This document shows, piece by piece, positions 35,041 to 50,580 of a stretch of DNA of 64,000 nucleotides. Position 1 is the stretch's first letter. Every line of letters begins with the position of its first letter. The position numbers were made by a program, and so were the translations under genes. Origin of the DNA: Sipunculus nudus (lineage: Eukaryota > Annelida > Sipuncula > Golfingiida > Sipunculidae); assembly GCA_026874595.1 (NCBI GenBank), contig CM049318.1, positions 50,062,750-50,126,749 of the forward strand, given 5' to 3'. The notes beneath the pieces were generated by a model. It saw nothing but the letters and a program-made list of their open reading frames with translations. It had not been told where the DNA came from and searched no databases.

Positions 35041-35340
35041 GTAACATATATTTGAAAGTTTAATTCGGTGTCATATAAAATATATATTACCAACATAATC
35101 CTGGTTCTGGCTCTACGTTCTTTTCCAAAGTGTACGCCTCTATTTACAACTTCGATCTTTTGCATATCTAACATTAAAAAGGAATATCTTACGATCATAT
35201 TAATATTTATAATACCGTTACATATTCTTTTCTTAAAATATGAAATATTTCTTTTACTCGATATTTATCACAACATTAAAAAAACAACAAAATAAGATTT
35301 TATACATGAAGTTAAATTTAACACATATATTATATTTCAG

Positions 35341-38300
35341 TGACACCTACTCCAACAACTACAGTGACCAGTACAGCAACTGCTACCGTCACACCGACAT
35401 CAACTGAAACAGTCACATATACACCAACTATCACACCTACAGGCTCAGTGACATACACGCCAACAGTCACACCAACATCTACAAGTACCTCAACATACAC
35501 ACCAACTGGTACACCAACAAGCACTGTGACATACACCCCAACGGTCACACCAACAGGCACAGTAACTTACACACTCACTGTGACACCAACATCTAAAAGT
35601 ACTTCAACATACACACCAACAGTCACACCAACCGGAACAGTGACATACACGCCAACTGTTACACCAACAGGAACAGTAACTTACACACCAACTGCGACAC
35701 CAACATCTACAAGTACCTCAACATACACACCAACAGTCACACCAACCGGCACAGTGACATACACGCCAACTGTTACACCAACAGGAACAGTAACTTACAC
35801 ACCAACTGTGACACCAACATCTACAAGTAGTTCAACATACACTCCAACTGTGCAAACAACAAGCACTGTGACATACACGCCAACCGTCACACCAACAGTC
35901 ACTCCAACATCTACAAGTACTTCAACATACACACCAACAGCCACACCAACAAGCACAGTGACATACACGCCTACTCTTACACCAACAGGCACAGTAACTT
36001 TCACACCAACTGTGACATCAACATCTACAAGTACTTCGACATATACACCAACTGTGACACCCACAAGCTCAGTGACATACACTCCAACAGTCACATCAAC
36101 AGGAACTGTTACATACACACCAACAGTCACACCAACAGGCACTGTGACATACACACCAACAGTAACTCCAACATCTACAAGTACTTCAACATACACACCA
36201 ACTGTGACACCAACAGTCACACCAACATCTACAAGTACTTCAACATACACACCAACACTCACACCAACGGGCACAGTGACATACACGCCAACTCTTACAC
36301 CAACAGGCACAGTAACTTACACACCAACTGTGACACCAACATCTACAAGTACTTCGACATATACACCAACTGTGACACCTACAAGCACAGTGACATACAC
36401 GCCAACTGTAACACCAACAGGCACAGTAACTTACACACCAACTGTAACACCAACAGGTACTTTGACATACACACCAACAGTTACCCCAACACCTACAAGT
36501 ACTTCAACATACACACCAACAAGCACACCAACGGGCACAGTAACTTACACACCAACTGTGACACCAACATCTACAAGTACTTCAACATACACACCAACTG
36601 TAACACCAACAAGCACTGTGACACCAACAAGCACTGTGACTTACACACCAACAGTCACACCTACGGGCACAGTAACATACACACCAACTGTGACACCAAC
36701 ATCTACAAGTACTTCAACATACACACCTACTGTGACACCAACAAGCACTGTGACACCAACAAGCACTGTGACTTACACACCAACAGTCACACCAACGGGC
36801 ACAGTAACTTACACACCATCTGTAACACCAACGGGCACTGTAACATACACACCAACTGTGACACCAACATCTACAAGTACTTCAACATACACACCAACTG
36901 TGACACCAACAGTCACAACAACAGGCACTGTGACATACACACCAACAGTCACACCAACATCTACAAGTACTTCAACATACACATCAACTGTGACACCAAC
37001 AGTCACACCAACATCTACAAGTACTTCAACATACACACCAACACTCACACCAACGGGCACAGTGACATACACGCCAACTCTTACACCAACGGGCACAGTA
37101 ACTTACACACCAACTGTGACACCAACATCTACAAGTACTTCGACATATACACCAACTGTGACACCTACAAGCACAGTGACATACACGCCAACTGTAACAC
37201 CAACAGGCACAGTAACTTTCACACCAACTATAACACCAACAGGTACTTTGACATACACACCAACAGTAACCCCAACACCTACAAGTACTTCAACATACAC
37301 ACCAACTGTAACACCAACAAGCACTGTGACATCAGCAAGCACTGTGACTTACACACCAACAGTCACACCAACGGGCACAGTAACTTACACACCAACTGTG
37401 ACACCAACATCTACAAGTACTTCAACATACACACCAACTGTAACACCAACAACCACTGTGACTTACACACCAACAGTCACACCAACGGGCACATTAACTT
37501 ACACACCAACTGTGACACCAACATCTACAAGTACTTCGACATATACACCAACTGTGACACCAACAAGCACTGTGACTTACACACCTACAGTCACATCAAC
37601 TGGCTCACTGACATACACACCAGCAAGCACAGTGACTTACACACCAACAGTCACACCAACAGGCACTGTGACATACACACCAATAGTCACACCAACATCT
37701 ACAAGTACTTCAACATACACATCAACTGTGACACCAACAGTCACACCAACATCTACAAGTACTTCAACATACACACCAACGGGCACAGTGACATACACGC
37801 CAACTCTTACACCAACAGGCACAGTAACTTACACAACAACTGTGACACCAACAAGTACTTCGACATATACACCAACAGTGACCCCAACACTTTCAAGTAC
37901 TACAACATACACACCAACAAGCACACCTACGGGCACAGTAACATACACACCAACTGTGACACCAACATCTACAAGTACTTCAACATACACACCAACTGTG
38001 ACACCAACAAGCACTGTGACACCAACAAGCACTGTGACTTACACACCAACAGTCACACCTACGGGCACAGTAACATACACACCAACTGTGACACCAACAT
38101 CTACAAGTACTTCAACATACACACCTACTGTGACACCAACAAGCACTGTGACACCAACAAGCACTGTGACTTACACACAAACAGTCACACCAACGGGCAC
38201 AGTAACTTACACACCAACTGTAACACCAACGGGCACTGTAACATACACACCAACAGTCACACCGTCATCTACAAGTACTTCAACATACACACCAACTGTG

Positions 38301-40317
38301 ACACCAACAAGCGCTCTGACATACACACCTACAGTCACATCAACAGGCTCACTGACATACACACCAACAATCACACCAACGGGCACAGTGACTTACACAC
38401 CAACAGTCACACCAACAGGCACTGTGACATACACACCAACTGTGACACAAACATCTACAAGTACTTCAACATACACACCAACTGTGACACCAACAGTCAC
38501 AACAACAGGCACTGTGACATACACACCAACAGTCACACCAACATCTACAAGTATTTCAACATACACATCAACTGTGACACCAACAGTCACACCAACATCT
38601 ACAAGTACTTCAGCATACACACCAACACTCACACCAACGGGCAGAGTGACATACACGCCAACTCTTACACCAACGGGCACAGTAACTTACACACCAACTG
38701 TGACACCAACATCTACAAGTACTTCGACATATACACCAAATGTGACACCTACAAGCACAGTGACATATACGCCAACTGTAACACCAACAGGCACAGTAAC
38801 TTACACACCAACTATAACACCAACAGGTACTTTAACATACACACCAACAGTAACCCCAACACCTACAAGTACTTCAACATACACACCAACAAGCACACCA
38901 ACGGGCACAGTAACTTACACACCAACTGTGACACCAACATCTATAAGTACTTCAACATACACACCAACTGTAACACCAACAAGCACTGTGACATCAGCAA
39001 GCACTGTGACTTACAAACCAACAGTCACACCAACGGGCACAGTAACTTACACACCAACTGTGACACCAACATCTACAAGTACTTCGACATATACACCAAC
39101 TGTGACACCAACAAGCACTGTGACTTACACACCTACAGTCACATCAACAGGCTCACTGACATACACACCAACAATCACACCGACAAGCACAGTGACTTAC
39201 ACACCAACAGTCACACCAACAGGCACTGTGACATACACACCAACAGTCACACCAACATCTACAAGTACTTCATCATACACATCAACTGTGACACCAACAG
39301 TCACACCAACATCTTCAAGTACTTCAACATACACACCAACAGTCACACCAACGGGCACAGTGACATACACGCCAACTCTTACACCAACAGGCACAGTAAC
39401 TTACACACCAACTGTGACACCAACAAGTACTTCGACATATACACCAACAGTGACCCCAACACTTACAAGTACTTCAACATACACACCAACAAGCACACCT
39501 ACGGGCACAGTAACATACACACCAACTGTGACACCAACATCTACAAGTACTTCAACATACACACCAACTGTGACACCAACAAGCACTGTGACACCAACAA
39601 GCACTGTGACTTACACACCAACTGTGACCCCAACAAGTACTTCGACATATACACCAACAGTGACCCCAACACTTACAAGTACTTCAACATACACACCAAA
39701 GAGCACACCTACGGGCACAGTAACATACACACCAACTATGACACCAACATCTACTAGTACTTCAACATACACACCAACTGTGACACCAACAAGCACTGTG
39801 ACTTACACACCTACAGTCACATCAACAGGCTCACTGACATACACACCAACAATCACACCAACAAGCGCAGTGACTTACACACCAACAGTCACACCAACAG
39901 GCACTGTGATATACACACCAACATTCACACCAACATCTACAAGTACTTCAACATACACATCAACTGTGACACCAACATTCACACCAACATCTAAAAGTAC
40001 TTCAACATACACACCAACAGTCACACCAACGGGCACAGTGACATACACGCCAACTCTTACACCAACAGGCACAGTAACTTACACACCAACTGTGACACCA
40101 ACAAGCACTGTGACTTACACACCAACAGTCACATCAACGGGCACAGTAACCTACACACCAACTGTGACACCAACATCTACAAGAACTTCGACATATACAC
40201 CAACTGTGACACCAACAAGCACAGTGACATACACTCCAACAGTCACACTAACCGTGACACCTACAGCTTCCAGCACTGTCACCTATGCCTCCACTGCTGT
40301 TACACAACCTGCTACAA
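35341..40317 (+). CDS. Giant PTS exon 3
   Basis: 1659 codons, phase 1-1, constant head (with one TSTETVTY change) and tail. It contains the same higher-order block as PTS exon 2 (36809-37096 gives the same 95-codon antisense translation as 29260-29547), so blocks move between modules by gene conversion or unequal exchange. Several shorter units occur ([12 protein letters not shown] near 37620, [12 protein letters not shown] near 37770), each a deletion that keeps frame. Confidence 0.88.
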
Positions 40318-40388
40318 GTACGTTTTGATTAACATTTGTACTTCCTCTTTGAGGAAACATAATTTTGTCTCTTCATTCGTTGTTTCAG

Positions 40389-40447
40389 ATACCGGTCACT
40401 CCTTGGATACCATACAACCCACAAAATCCATGTCCAGCATTTTCTGA
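40389..40447 (+). CDS. Putative alternative last exon 3 (truncated)
   Basis: Acceptor ttgtttcag kept. Reads TGHSLDTIQPTKSMSSIF and then TGA at 40445-40447, where intact copies have GGA (Gly), so one substitution ends the frame before the hydrophobic segment. The downstream sequence otherwise resembles the intact copies. Confidence 0.35.
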
Positions 40448-40546
40448 ATTTCAATAATAATTTTCTCTGTAGGATTTCGATTTTTACTAATATAAAAAAA
40501 AATCTTTGTCAGTGTCATATCTTAAAAGTATTTCAATATATTGCAG

Positions 40547-40845
40547 CCCCATACAGATGTGTGGATATCTACCATTCAGAAGACATCATCACAACAGACT
40601 CAGTAGATGTTTCGAGTAATGACGCGGATGAACTGAATTTGATACCAACTACACCAACATACTGGACATCTGATGCCAGTGATACAAATCCTTTTGTCAA
40701 AATAGACTTTGATGGTCTTGCTGATCTGGTCAGTGTACATCCTTATACAGTAAACGTAGATGCGGTCAGAGTGGTCATCATCCATCCAGACGCCTCAGAA
40801 ACCATTATGACGTCTGTTTTACCTGATGGAACATCACCAGTTGGA
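40547..40845 (+). CDS. Gamma domain 4, head exon
   Basis: 99 residues identical to head 1. A private silent change (tcg in VSSNDAD). Acceptor atattgcag, donor GTGAGT. Confidence 0.82.
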
Positions 40846-41924
40846 GTGAGTGCATTCTTTCAGTTCACTCTTCTGTTTAGAAATTTCGAAATACCAAAGC
40901 GTGTAGACGTAGGATCATGTGGATGTCCCCGCCAGGACACCCGTTTTACTACATTTTCACTCTTCAGCAATATGGGTTTAGTTGTTTGACAAAAACTGTC
41001 GCTTATAATTGTGGATCGCGTTCTCCCCATCGCCCTGTGCCAAAATGGAATATTATCCTTAGAATTAAAAATATATAATGCTGACCCAGATTATCTCTAA
41101 CACTTAATTGCTTGTTCATTGGGAGTTGTCCTCTGCAAAATGTAAATAAAAAACCATGTATAACTGTCTTTCACAAATTTACTAACAAATAAACCATCCA
41201 ATGAACCGTGTAGAGGGAGGCATAAATTCTTCCTGACTGGGGTATCAAAATAAAAATATATAGCTTTTTAACAATTGGTATGTTGAACAAAAGATAAACT
41301 ATAATACAATCAAATGGACTTTCTCTATGTTTTTTTTATTATTTTTCTTTCTTTATTTAAAAACATACTAAAAAACATAAATAATTAACCTTTTACGAGC
41401 AGTGCAAATGTGAGTCAAGAAACCTGGATGCAGTCTGTAAAAAACATCTGCTCCTATCCATTTCCTTTATATATCTGATGTTTCCTGTGAAGGAATGAGT
41501 TTACGCAGCAATATACTACCGATTGTAGAAATAACGACAATTTGATTTCACTCACACAAGTGGCATTTAAAGTGGCTTTCCAGGATAAGGTGCCGTAAAG
41601 AGGAGTATTATGTTAATCTCCTAAATCTACATGATTTAACAACAAGAAGCAACACTGGTTTTGTCGTGTCTGTAATTATAAATATTATCAGTACAAAGTT
41701 TACATCATATAGCACAGCCACATCCAGCAAATAGAAAGTACAGGATTAACAGCTGTACAGACCAAATGATACCTTTGTCCAGTACCACTTCAAGTTATAC
41801 ACTATCTGGCTTCACATATATGGCATCAACATGAATTTATCTGCCAGCCTTGAGTCCCCAGGCAAGAGATGTCAGAGCACATTACATTCCTTATGTCAAC
41901 ACTTTTGCAACCCTTCTTATAAGA

Positions 41925-42388
41925 CTGCCGCATACTGGCGATTTTGTTGCGACACAATGCGATGCGACAAGAATCGCTAGGGATCTGCGACTGATCGCCG
42001 ATCACAATCACAAGTGAATTGCTGGTGACTTGCTATTTGCATGGCAAGGTTTCTGGCATGTCAGAAAACTTGCGATTCACTTGCGAACCTATGCGACTGT
42101 TGAGTGCATCTACTACTGCTTGCGATGCGATTTACGACTGATTATTATCAAATTAGGTATGGGAGATTTGGTCAGGTGACTGAGTGTGCGCCATGTCCCA
42201 TCTGTGTGGACACCATCTTGTCAGGTTTATCATTTCTAGACTAAATAACGCAGGAAACTCCGTGATCTCGAGTCTCCGACTGTTCGCCGCCAATTGCAGA
42301 AGATCGCAAACTGGTCCCTGATTGTCAGTCACAAGCCATCGCAAACGATCACCGACTATCTGCGAAATGTCGCAAATAAAACCCGCAG
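41925..42388. mobile_element. Inverted-end intronic element, copy 4 (18-bp deletion)
   Basis: Same element within intron 40846-42920 (2075 bp). About 18 bp containing gcgggacttgcgacgcga is missing between two gtgac/gcgac motifs, consistent with deletion between short direct repeats. No exon in the intron. Confidence 0.5.
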
Positions 42389-42920
42389 CTAAACAACTAG
42401 TGGGCGGCAGGCTTTAGCGCTGAAAATCCTCAGCTTGTATTAGACTGATATTTCATTCTCCTCGGTTTTTTTTGTACAAATCCATTACTGACATACAAAT
42501 TTAACCCAGCCATAATTGAACAATGTTGTGACTTCAACACAAACAGGACTTAAACTGCTTGAACTAGCGGCAGAGTCAGCTGCATTTTCCCAAAATAACA
42601 GTGTTATATGACATTTGTCTCCTTTGTTCCATCACCAGATTTGCCTAAACAGGAGGTCTAGTTAATTAAACTGTATCCACTGTGTATTTTCCTTCCATCG
42701 CCTTTGATAATTATTTATTGAACTGGTAATATATCCAGCACTTCTTTTCACTTAAAGTGTATTTCCTTTACGGAAGCAGAGTCATATTTTTTTCATCTAT
42801 CAGAGTTAATTGTTTTTCTTTTCATCTATCAAATTTAAGATCGCCGATTTCAAATAATAATAGGTTTAGCACCATACATCACAGAAATTAAAAATCTTCC
42901 TATGGCACTTTGGTGTACAG

Positions 42921-43053
42921 GACCTGTATCCGACGAACCAGGAGCTGATCATGCCAAATCCAACATTTGCGGATTCTATTCGCCTCGAGTTCATCCCCTC
43001 AACATCAGGCTCAGTATCTGTGCAGTTGGAGATGGATGCTTGTATCTACACAG
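42921..43053 (+). CDS. Gamma domain 4, tail exon
   Basis: 44 residues, unchanged bases despite several substitutions in the flanking introns (for example cttcctatggc just upstream). Donor GTAACA. A 300-bp featureless intron follows. Confidence 0.82.
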
Positions 43054-43353
43054 GTAACATAAATTTGAAAGTTTAATTTGGTGTCATATAAAATATATAT
43101 TACCAACATAATCCTGGTTCTGGCTCTACGTTCTTTTTCAAACGGTACGCCTCTATTTACAACTTCGATCTTTTGCATATCTAACATTAAAAAAGAATAT
43201 CTTACGATCATATTATTATTTATAATACCGTTACATATTCTTTTCTTAAGATATGAAATATTTCCTTTACTCGATATTTATCACAACATTAAAAAAACAA
43301 CAAAATAAGATTATATAAATGAAGTTAAATTTAACACATATATTATATTTCAG

Positions 43354-46300
43354 TGACACCTACTCCAACAACTACAGTGACCAGTACAGCAACTGCTACC
43401 GTCACACCGACATCAACTGGAACAGTCACATATACACCAACTAACACACCTACAGGCTCAGTGACATACACGCCAACAGTCACACCAACATCTACAAGTA
43501 CCTCAACATACACACCAACTGGTACACCAACAAGCACTGTGACATACACCCCAACAGTCACCCCAACAGGCACAGTAACTTACACACCCACTGTTACACC
43601 AACATCTACAAGTACTTCAACAGTCACACCAACCGGCACAGTGACTTACACGCCAACTGTTACACCAACAGGAACAGTAACTTACACACCAACTGTGACA
43701 CCAACATCTACAAGTACTTCAACATACACTCCAACTGTGCAAACAACAAGCACTGTGACATACACGCCAACCGTCACACCAACAGTCACTCCAACATCTA
43801 CAAGTACTTCAACATACACACCAACAGCCACACCAACAAGCACAGTGACATACACGCCTACTTTTACACCAACAGGCACAGTAACCTTCACACCAACTGT
43901 GACATCAACATCTACAAGTACTTCGACATATACACCAACTGTGACACCCACAAGTTCAGTGACATACACTCCAACAGTCACATCAACAGGAACTGTTACA
44001 TACACACCAACAGTCACACCAACAAGCACAGTAACATACACACCAACAGTCACACCAACAGGCACTGTGACATTCACACCAACAGTAACTCCAACATCTA
44101 CAAGTACTTCAACATACACACCAACTGTGACACCAACAGTCGCAACAACAGGCACTGTGACATACACACCAACAGTCACACCAACATCTACAAGTACTTC
44201 AACATACACACCAACTGTGACACCAACGAGCACAGTGACATACACGCCAACTCTTACACCAACGGGCACAGTAACTTTCACACCGACTGTGACACCAACA
44301 AGTACTTCGACATATACACCAACAGTGACCCCAACACTTACAAGTACTACAACATACACACCAACAAGCACACCTACGGGCACCGTAACATACACACCAA
44401 CTGTGACACCAACATCTACAAGTACTTCAACATACACCTCAACTGTGACACCAACAAGCACTGTGACACCAACGAGCACTGTGACTTACACACCAACAGT
44501 CACACCAACCGGCACAGTAACTTACACACCAACTGTGACACCAACATCTACAAGTACTTCAACATACACACCAACTGTGACACCAACAAGCACTGTGACA
44601 CCAACAAGCACTGTGACTTACACACCAACAGTCACACCAACGGGCACAGTAACTTACACACCAACTGTAACACCTACGGGCACTATAACATACACACCAA
44701 CAGTCACACCGTCATCTACAAGTACTTCAACATACACACCAACTGTGACACCAACAAGCACTGTGACTTACACACCTACAGTCACATCAACAGGCTCACT
44801 GACATACACACCAACAATCACACCGACAAGCACAGTGACTTTCACACCAACAGTCACACCAACAGGCACTGTGACATACACACCAACAGTCACACCAACA
44901 TCTACAAGTACTTCAACATACACATCAACTGTGACACCAACAGTCACACCAACATCTACAAGTACTTCAATATACACACCAACAGTCACACCAACGGGCA
45001 CAGTGACATACACGCCAACTCTTACACCAACAGGCACAGTAACTTACACACCAACTGTGACACCAACAAGTACTTCGACATATACACCAACAGTGACCCA
45101 AACACTTACAAGTACTACAACATACACACCAACAAGCACACCTACGGGCACAGTAACTTACACACCAACTGTGACACCAACATCTACAAGTACTTCAACA
45201 TACACACCAACTGTGACACCAACAAGCACTGTGACACCAACAAGCACTGTGACTTACACACCAACAGTCGCACCAACAGGCACTGTGACATTCACACCAA
45301 CAGTAACTCCAACATCTACAAGTACTTCAACATACACACCAACTGTGACACCAACAGTCGCAACAACAGGCACTGTGACATACACACCAACAGTCACACC
45401 AACATCTACAAGTACTTCAACATACACACCAACTGTGACACCAACGGGCACAGTGACATACACGCCAACTCTTACACCAACGGGCACAGTAACTTTCACA
45501 CCGACTGTGACACCAACAAGTACTTCGACATATACACCAACAGTGACCCCAACACTTACAAGTACTACAACATACACACCAACAAGCACACCTACGGGCA
45601 CAGTTACATACACACCAACTGTGACACCAACATCTACAAGTACTTCAACATACACACCAACTGTGACACCAACAAGCACTGTGACACCAACGAGCACTGT
45701 GACTTACACACCAACAGTCACACCAACCGGCACAGTAACTTACACACCAACTGTGACACCAACATCTACAAGTACTTCAACATACACACCAACTGTGACA
45801 CCAACAAGCACTGTGACACCAACAAGCACTGTGACTTACACACCAACAGTCACACCAATGGGCACAGTAACTTACACACCAACTGTAACACCAACGGGCA
45901 CTATAACATACACACCAAAAGTCACACCGTCATCTACAAGTACTTCAACATACACACCAACAGTCACACCAACGGGCACAGTTACATACACGCCAACTCT
46001 TACACCAACAGGCACAGTAACTTACACACCAACTGTGACACCAACAAGTACTTCGACATATACACCAACAGTGACCCCAACACTTACAAGTACTACAACA
46101 TACACACCAACAAGCACACCTACGGGCACCGTAACATACACACCAACTGTGACACCAACATCTACAAGTACTTCAACATACACACCAACTGTGACACCAA
46201 CAAGCACTGTGACACCAACAAGCACTGTGACTTACACACCAACAGTCACACCAACGGGCACAGTAACTTACACACCAACTGTGACACCAACATCTACAAG

Positions 46301-48486
46301 TACTTCAACATACACACCAACTGTGACACCAACAAGCACTGTGACACCAACAAGCACTGTGACTTACACACCAACAGTCACACCAACGGGCACAGTTACT
46401 TACACACCAACTGTAACACCAACGGGCACTGTAACATACACACCAACTGTGACACCAACAAGCACTCTGACATACACACCTACAGTCACATCAACAGGCT
46501 CACTGACATACACACCAACAATCACACCAACGGGCACAGTGACTTACACACCAACAGTCACACCAACAGGCACTGTGACATACACACCAACAGTGACACC
46601 AACATCTACAAGTACTTCAACATACACACCAACTGTGACACCAACAGTCACAACAACAGGCACTGTGACATACACACCAACAGTCACACCAACATCTACA
46701 AGTACTTCAACATACACATCAACTGTGACACCAACAGTCACAACAAAATCTACAAGTACTTCAACATACACACCAACAGTCACACCAACGGGCACAGTGA
46801 CATACACGCCAACTCTTACACCAACGGGCACAGTAACTTACACACCAACGGTGAACCTAACATCTACAAGTACTTCGACATATACACCAACTGTGACACC
46901 TACAAGCACAGTGACATACACGCCAACTGTAACACCAACAGGCACAGTAACTTACACACCAACTGTAACACTAACAGGTACTTTGACATACACACCAACA
47001 GTAACCCCAACACCTACAAGTACTTCAACATACACACCAACAAGCACACCAACGGGCACAGTAACTTACACACCAACTGTGACACCAACATCTACAAGTA
47101 CTTCAACATACACACCAACTGTAACACCAACAAGCACTGTGACACCAACAAGCACTGTGACTTACACACCAACAGTCACACCAACGGGCACAGTAACTTA
47201 CACACCAACAGTCACACCAAGAGGCACTGTAACTTACACACCAACTGTGACACCAACAAGTACTTCGACATATACACCAACAGTGACCCCAACACTTACA
47301 AGTACTTCAACATACACACAAACAAGCGCACCTACGGGCACAGTAACATACACACCAACTGTGACACCAACATCTACAAGTACTTCAACATACACACCAA
47401 CTGTGACACCAACAAGCACTGTGACACCAACAAGCACTGTGACTTACACACCAACAGTCACACCAACGGGCACAGTAACTTACACACCAACGGTAACACC
47501 AACAGGTACTGTGACATACACACCAACAGTGACCTCAACACTTACAAGTACTTCAACATACACATCAACAAGCACACCTACGGGCACAGTAACATACACA
47601 CCAACTGTGACACCAACATCTACAAGTACTTCAACATACACACCAACTGTGACACCAACAAGCACTGTGACACCAACAAGCACTGTGACTTACACACCAA
47701 CAGTCACACCAACGGGCACAGTAACTTACACACCAACTATGACAGCAACATCTACAAGTACTTCAACATACACACCAACTGTGACACCAACAAGCACTGT
47801 GACACCAACAAGCACTGTGACTTACACACCAACAGTCACACCAACGGGCACAGTAACTTACACACCAACTGTAACACCAACGGGCACTATAACATACACA
47901 CCAACAGTCACACCGTCATCTACAAGTACTTCAACATACACACCAACTGTGACACCAACAAGCACTGTGACTTACACACCTACAGTCACATCAACAGGCT
48001 CACTGACATACACACCAACAATCACACCAACAGGCACAGTGACTTACACACCAACTGTGACACCAACAGGCACTGTGACATACACACCAACATTCACACC
48101 AACATCTACAAGTACTTCAACATACACATCAACTGTGACACCAACAGTCACACCAACATCTACAAGTACTTCAACATACACACCAACAGTCATACCAACG
48201 GGCACAGTGACATACACGCCAACTCTTACACCAACAGGCACAGTAACTTACACACCAACTGTGACACCAACAAGCACTGTGACTTACACACCAACAGTCA
48301 CATCAACGGGCACAGTAACTTACACACCAACTGTGACACCAACATCTACAAGAACTTCGACATATACACCAACTGTGACACCAACAAGCACAGTGACATA
48401 CACTCCAACAGTCACACTAACCGTCACACCAACAGCTTCCAGCACTGTCACCTATACCTCCACTGCTGTTACACAACCTGCTACAA
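43354..48486 (+). CDS. Giant PTS exon 4
   Basis: 1711 codons, phase 1-1. The tail has [10 protein letters not shown] for [10 protein letters not shown]. It is enriched in a subtype with [20 protein letters not shown], repeated near 44330, 45100, 45550, 46080 and (as TSTSTY) 47290-47540, a module-specific higher-order block. No stop or frameshift over 5.1 kb. Confidence 0.88.
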
Positions 48487-48557
48487 GTACGTTTTGATTA
48501 ACATTTGTACTTCCTCTTTGAGGAAATATAATGTTGTCCCCTCATTCGTTGTTTCAG

Positions 48558-48664
48558 ATACCGGTCACTCCTTGGATACCATACAACCCACAAAATCCAT
48601 GTCCAGCATTTTCGGAATTTCAATAATATTTTTCTCTGTAGGATTTCGATTTTTACTAACATAA
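48558..48664 (+). CDS. Putative alternative last exon 4 (intact)
   Basis: Acceptor ttgtttcag; 35 codons ending in taa. TGHSLDTIQPTKSMSS then IFGISIIFFSVGFRFLLT. Two differences from copy 1 (Y to S, QI to LT) leave the hydrophobic character unchanged. Confidence 0.45.
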
Positions 48665-48716
48665 AAAAATAATCTTTGTCAGTGTCATATCTTAAAAGTA
48701 TTTCAATATATTGCAG

Positions 48717-49015
48717 CCCCATACAGATGTGTGGATATCTACCATTCAGAAGACATCATCACAACAGACTCAGTAGATGTTTCCAGTAATGACGCGGATG
48801 AACTGAATTTGATACCAACTACACCAACATACTGGACATCTGATGCCAGTGATACAAATCCTTTTGTCAAAATAGACTTTGATGGTCTTGCTGATCTGGT
48901 CAGTGTACATCCTTATACAGTAAACGTAGATGCGGTCAGAGTGGTCATCATCCATCCAGACGCCTCAGAAACCATTATGACGTCTGTTTTACCTGATGGA
49001 ACATCACCAGTTGGA
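48717..49015 (+). CDS. Gamma domain 5, head exon
   Basis: 99 residues identical to head 1. Silent differences only. Acceptor atattgcag, donor GTGAGT. Confidence 0.82.
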
Positions 49016-50098
49016 GTGAGTGCATTCTTTCAGTTCACTCTTCTGTTTAGAAATTTCGAAATACCAAAGCGTGTAGACGTAGGATCATGTGGATGTCCCC
49101 GCCAGGACACCCGTTTTACTACATTTTCACTCTTCAGCAATATGGGTTTAGTTGTTTGACAAAAACTGTCGCTTATAATTGTGGATCGCAATCTCCCCAT
49201 CGCCCTGTGCCAAAATGGAATATTATCCTTAGAATTAAAAATATATAATGCTGACCCAGATTATCTCTAACACTTAATTGCTTGTTCATTGGGAGTTGTC
49301 CTCCGCAAAATGTAAATAAAAAACCATGTATAACTGTCTTTCATAAATTTACTAACAAATAAACCATCCAATGAACCGTGTAGAGGGACGCATAAATTCT
49401 TCCTGACTGGGGTATCAAAATAAAAATATATAGCTTTTAAACAATTGGTATGTTGAACAAAAGATAAACTATAATACAATCAAATGGACTTTCTCTATGT
49501 TTTTTTTTTTTATTATTTTTCTTTCTTTATTTAAAAACATATACTAAAAAAATAAATAATTAACCTTTTATGAGCAGTGCAAATGTGAGTCAAGAAACCT
49601 GGATGCAGTCTGTAAAAACATCTGCTCCTATCCATTTCCTTTATATATCTAATGTTTCCTGTGAAGGAATGAGTTTACGCAGCAATATACTACCGATTGT
49701 AGAAATAACGACAATTTGATTTCACTCACAAAAGTGGCATTTAAAGTGGCTTTCCAGGATAAGGTGCCGTAAAGAGGAGTATTATGTTAATCTCCTAAAT
49801 CTACATGATTTAACAACAAGAAGCAACACTGGTTTTGTCGTGTCTGTAATTATAAATATTATCAGTACAAAGTTTACATCATATTGCACAGCCACATCCA
49901 GCAAATAGAAAGTACAGGATTAACAGCTGTACAGACCAAATGATACGTTTGTCAATTACCTCTTCAAGTTATACACTTTCTGGCTTCACATATATGGCAT
50001 CAACATGACTTTATCTGCCAGCCTGGAGTCCCCACGCAAGAGATGTCAGAGCATATTACATTCCTTATGTCAACACTTTTGCAACCCTTCTTATAAGA

Positions 50099-50580
50099 CT
50101 GCCGCATACTGGCGATTTTGTTGCGACACAATGCGATGCGACAAGAATCGCTAGGTATCTGCGACTGATCGCCGATCACAATCACAAGTGAATTGCTGGT
50201 GAGCGGGACTTGCGACGCGACTTGCTATTTACATGGCAAGGTTTCTGGCATGTCAGAAAACTTGCGATTCACTTGCGAACCTTTGCGACTGTTGAGTGCA
50301 TCTACTACTGCTTGCGATGCGATTTACGACTGATTATTATCAAATTAGGTATGGGAGATCTGGTCAGGTGACTGGGTTTGCGCCATGTCCCATCTGTGTG
50401 GACACCATCTTGTCAGGTTTATCATTTCTAGACTAAATAACGCAGGAAACTCCGTGATCTCGAGTCTCCGACTGTTCGCCGCCAGTCGCAGAAGATCGCA
50501 AACTTGTCGCTGATTGTCAGTCACAAGCCATCGCAAACGATCACCGACTATCTGCGAAATGTCGCAAATAAAAACCGCAG
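50099..50580. mobile_element. Inverted-end intronic element, copy 5
   Basis: Same element within intron 49016-51114 (2099 bp). Full length (the 18 bp missing in copy 4 are present). No exon in the intron. Confidence 0.5.
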
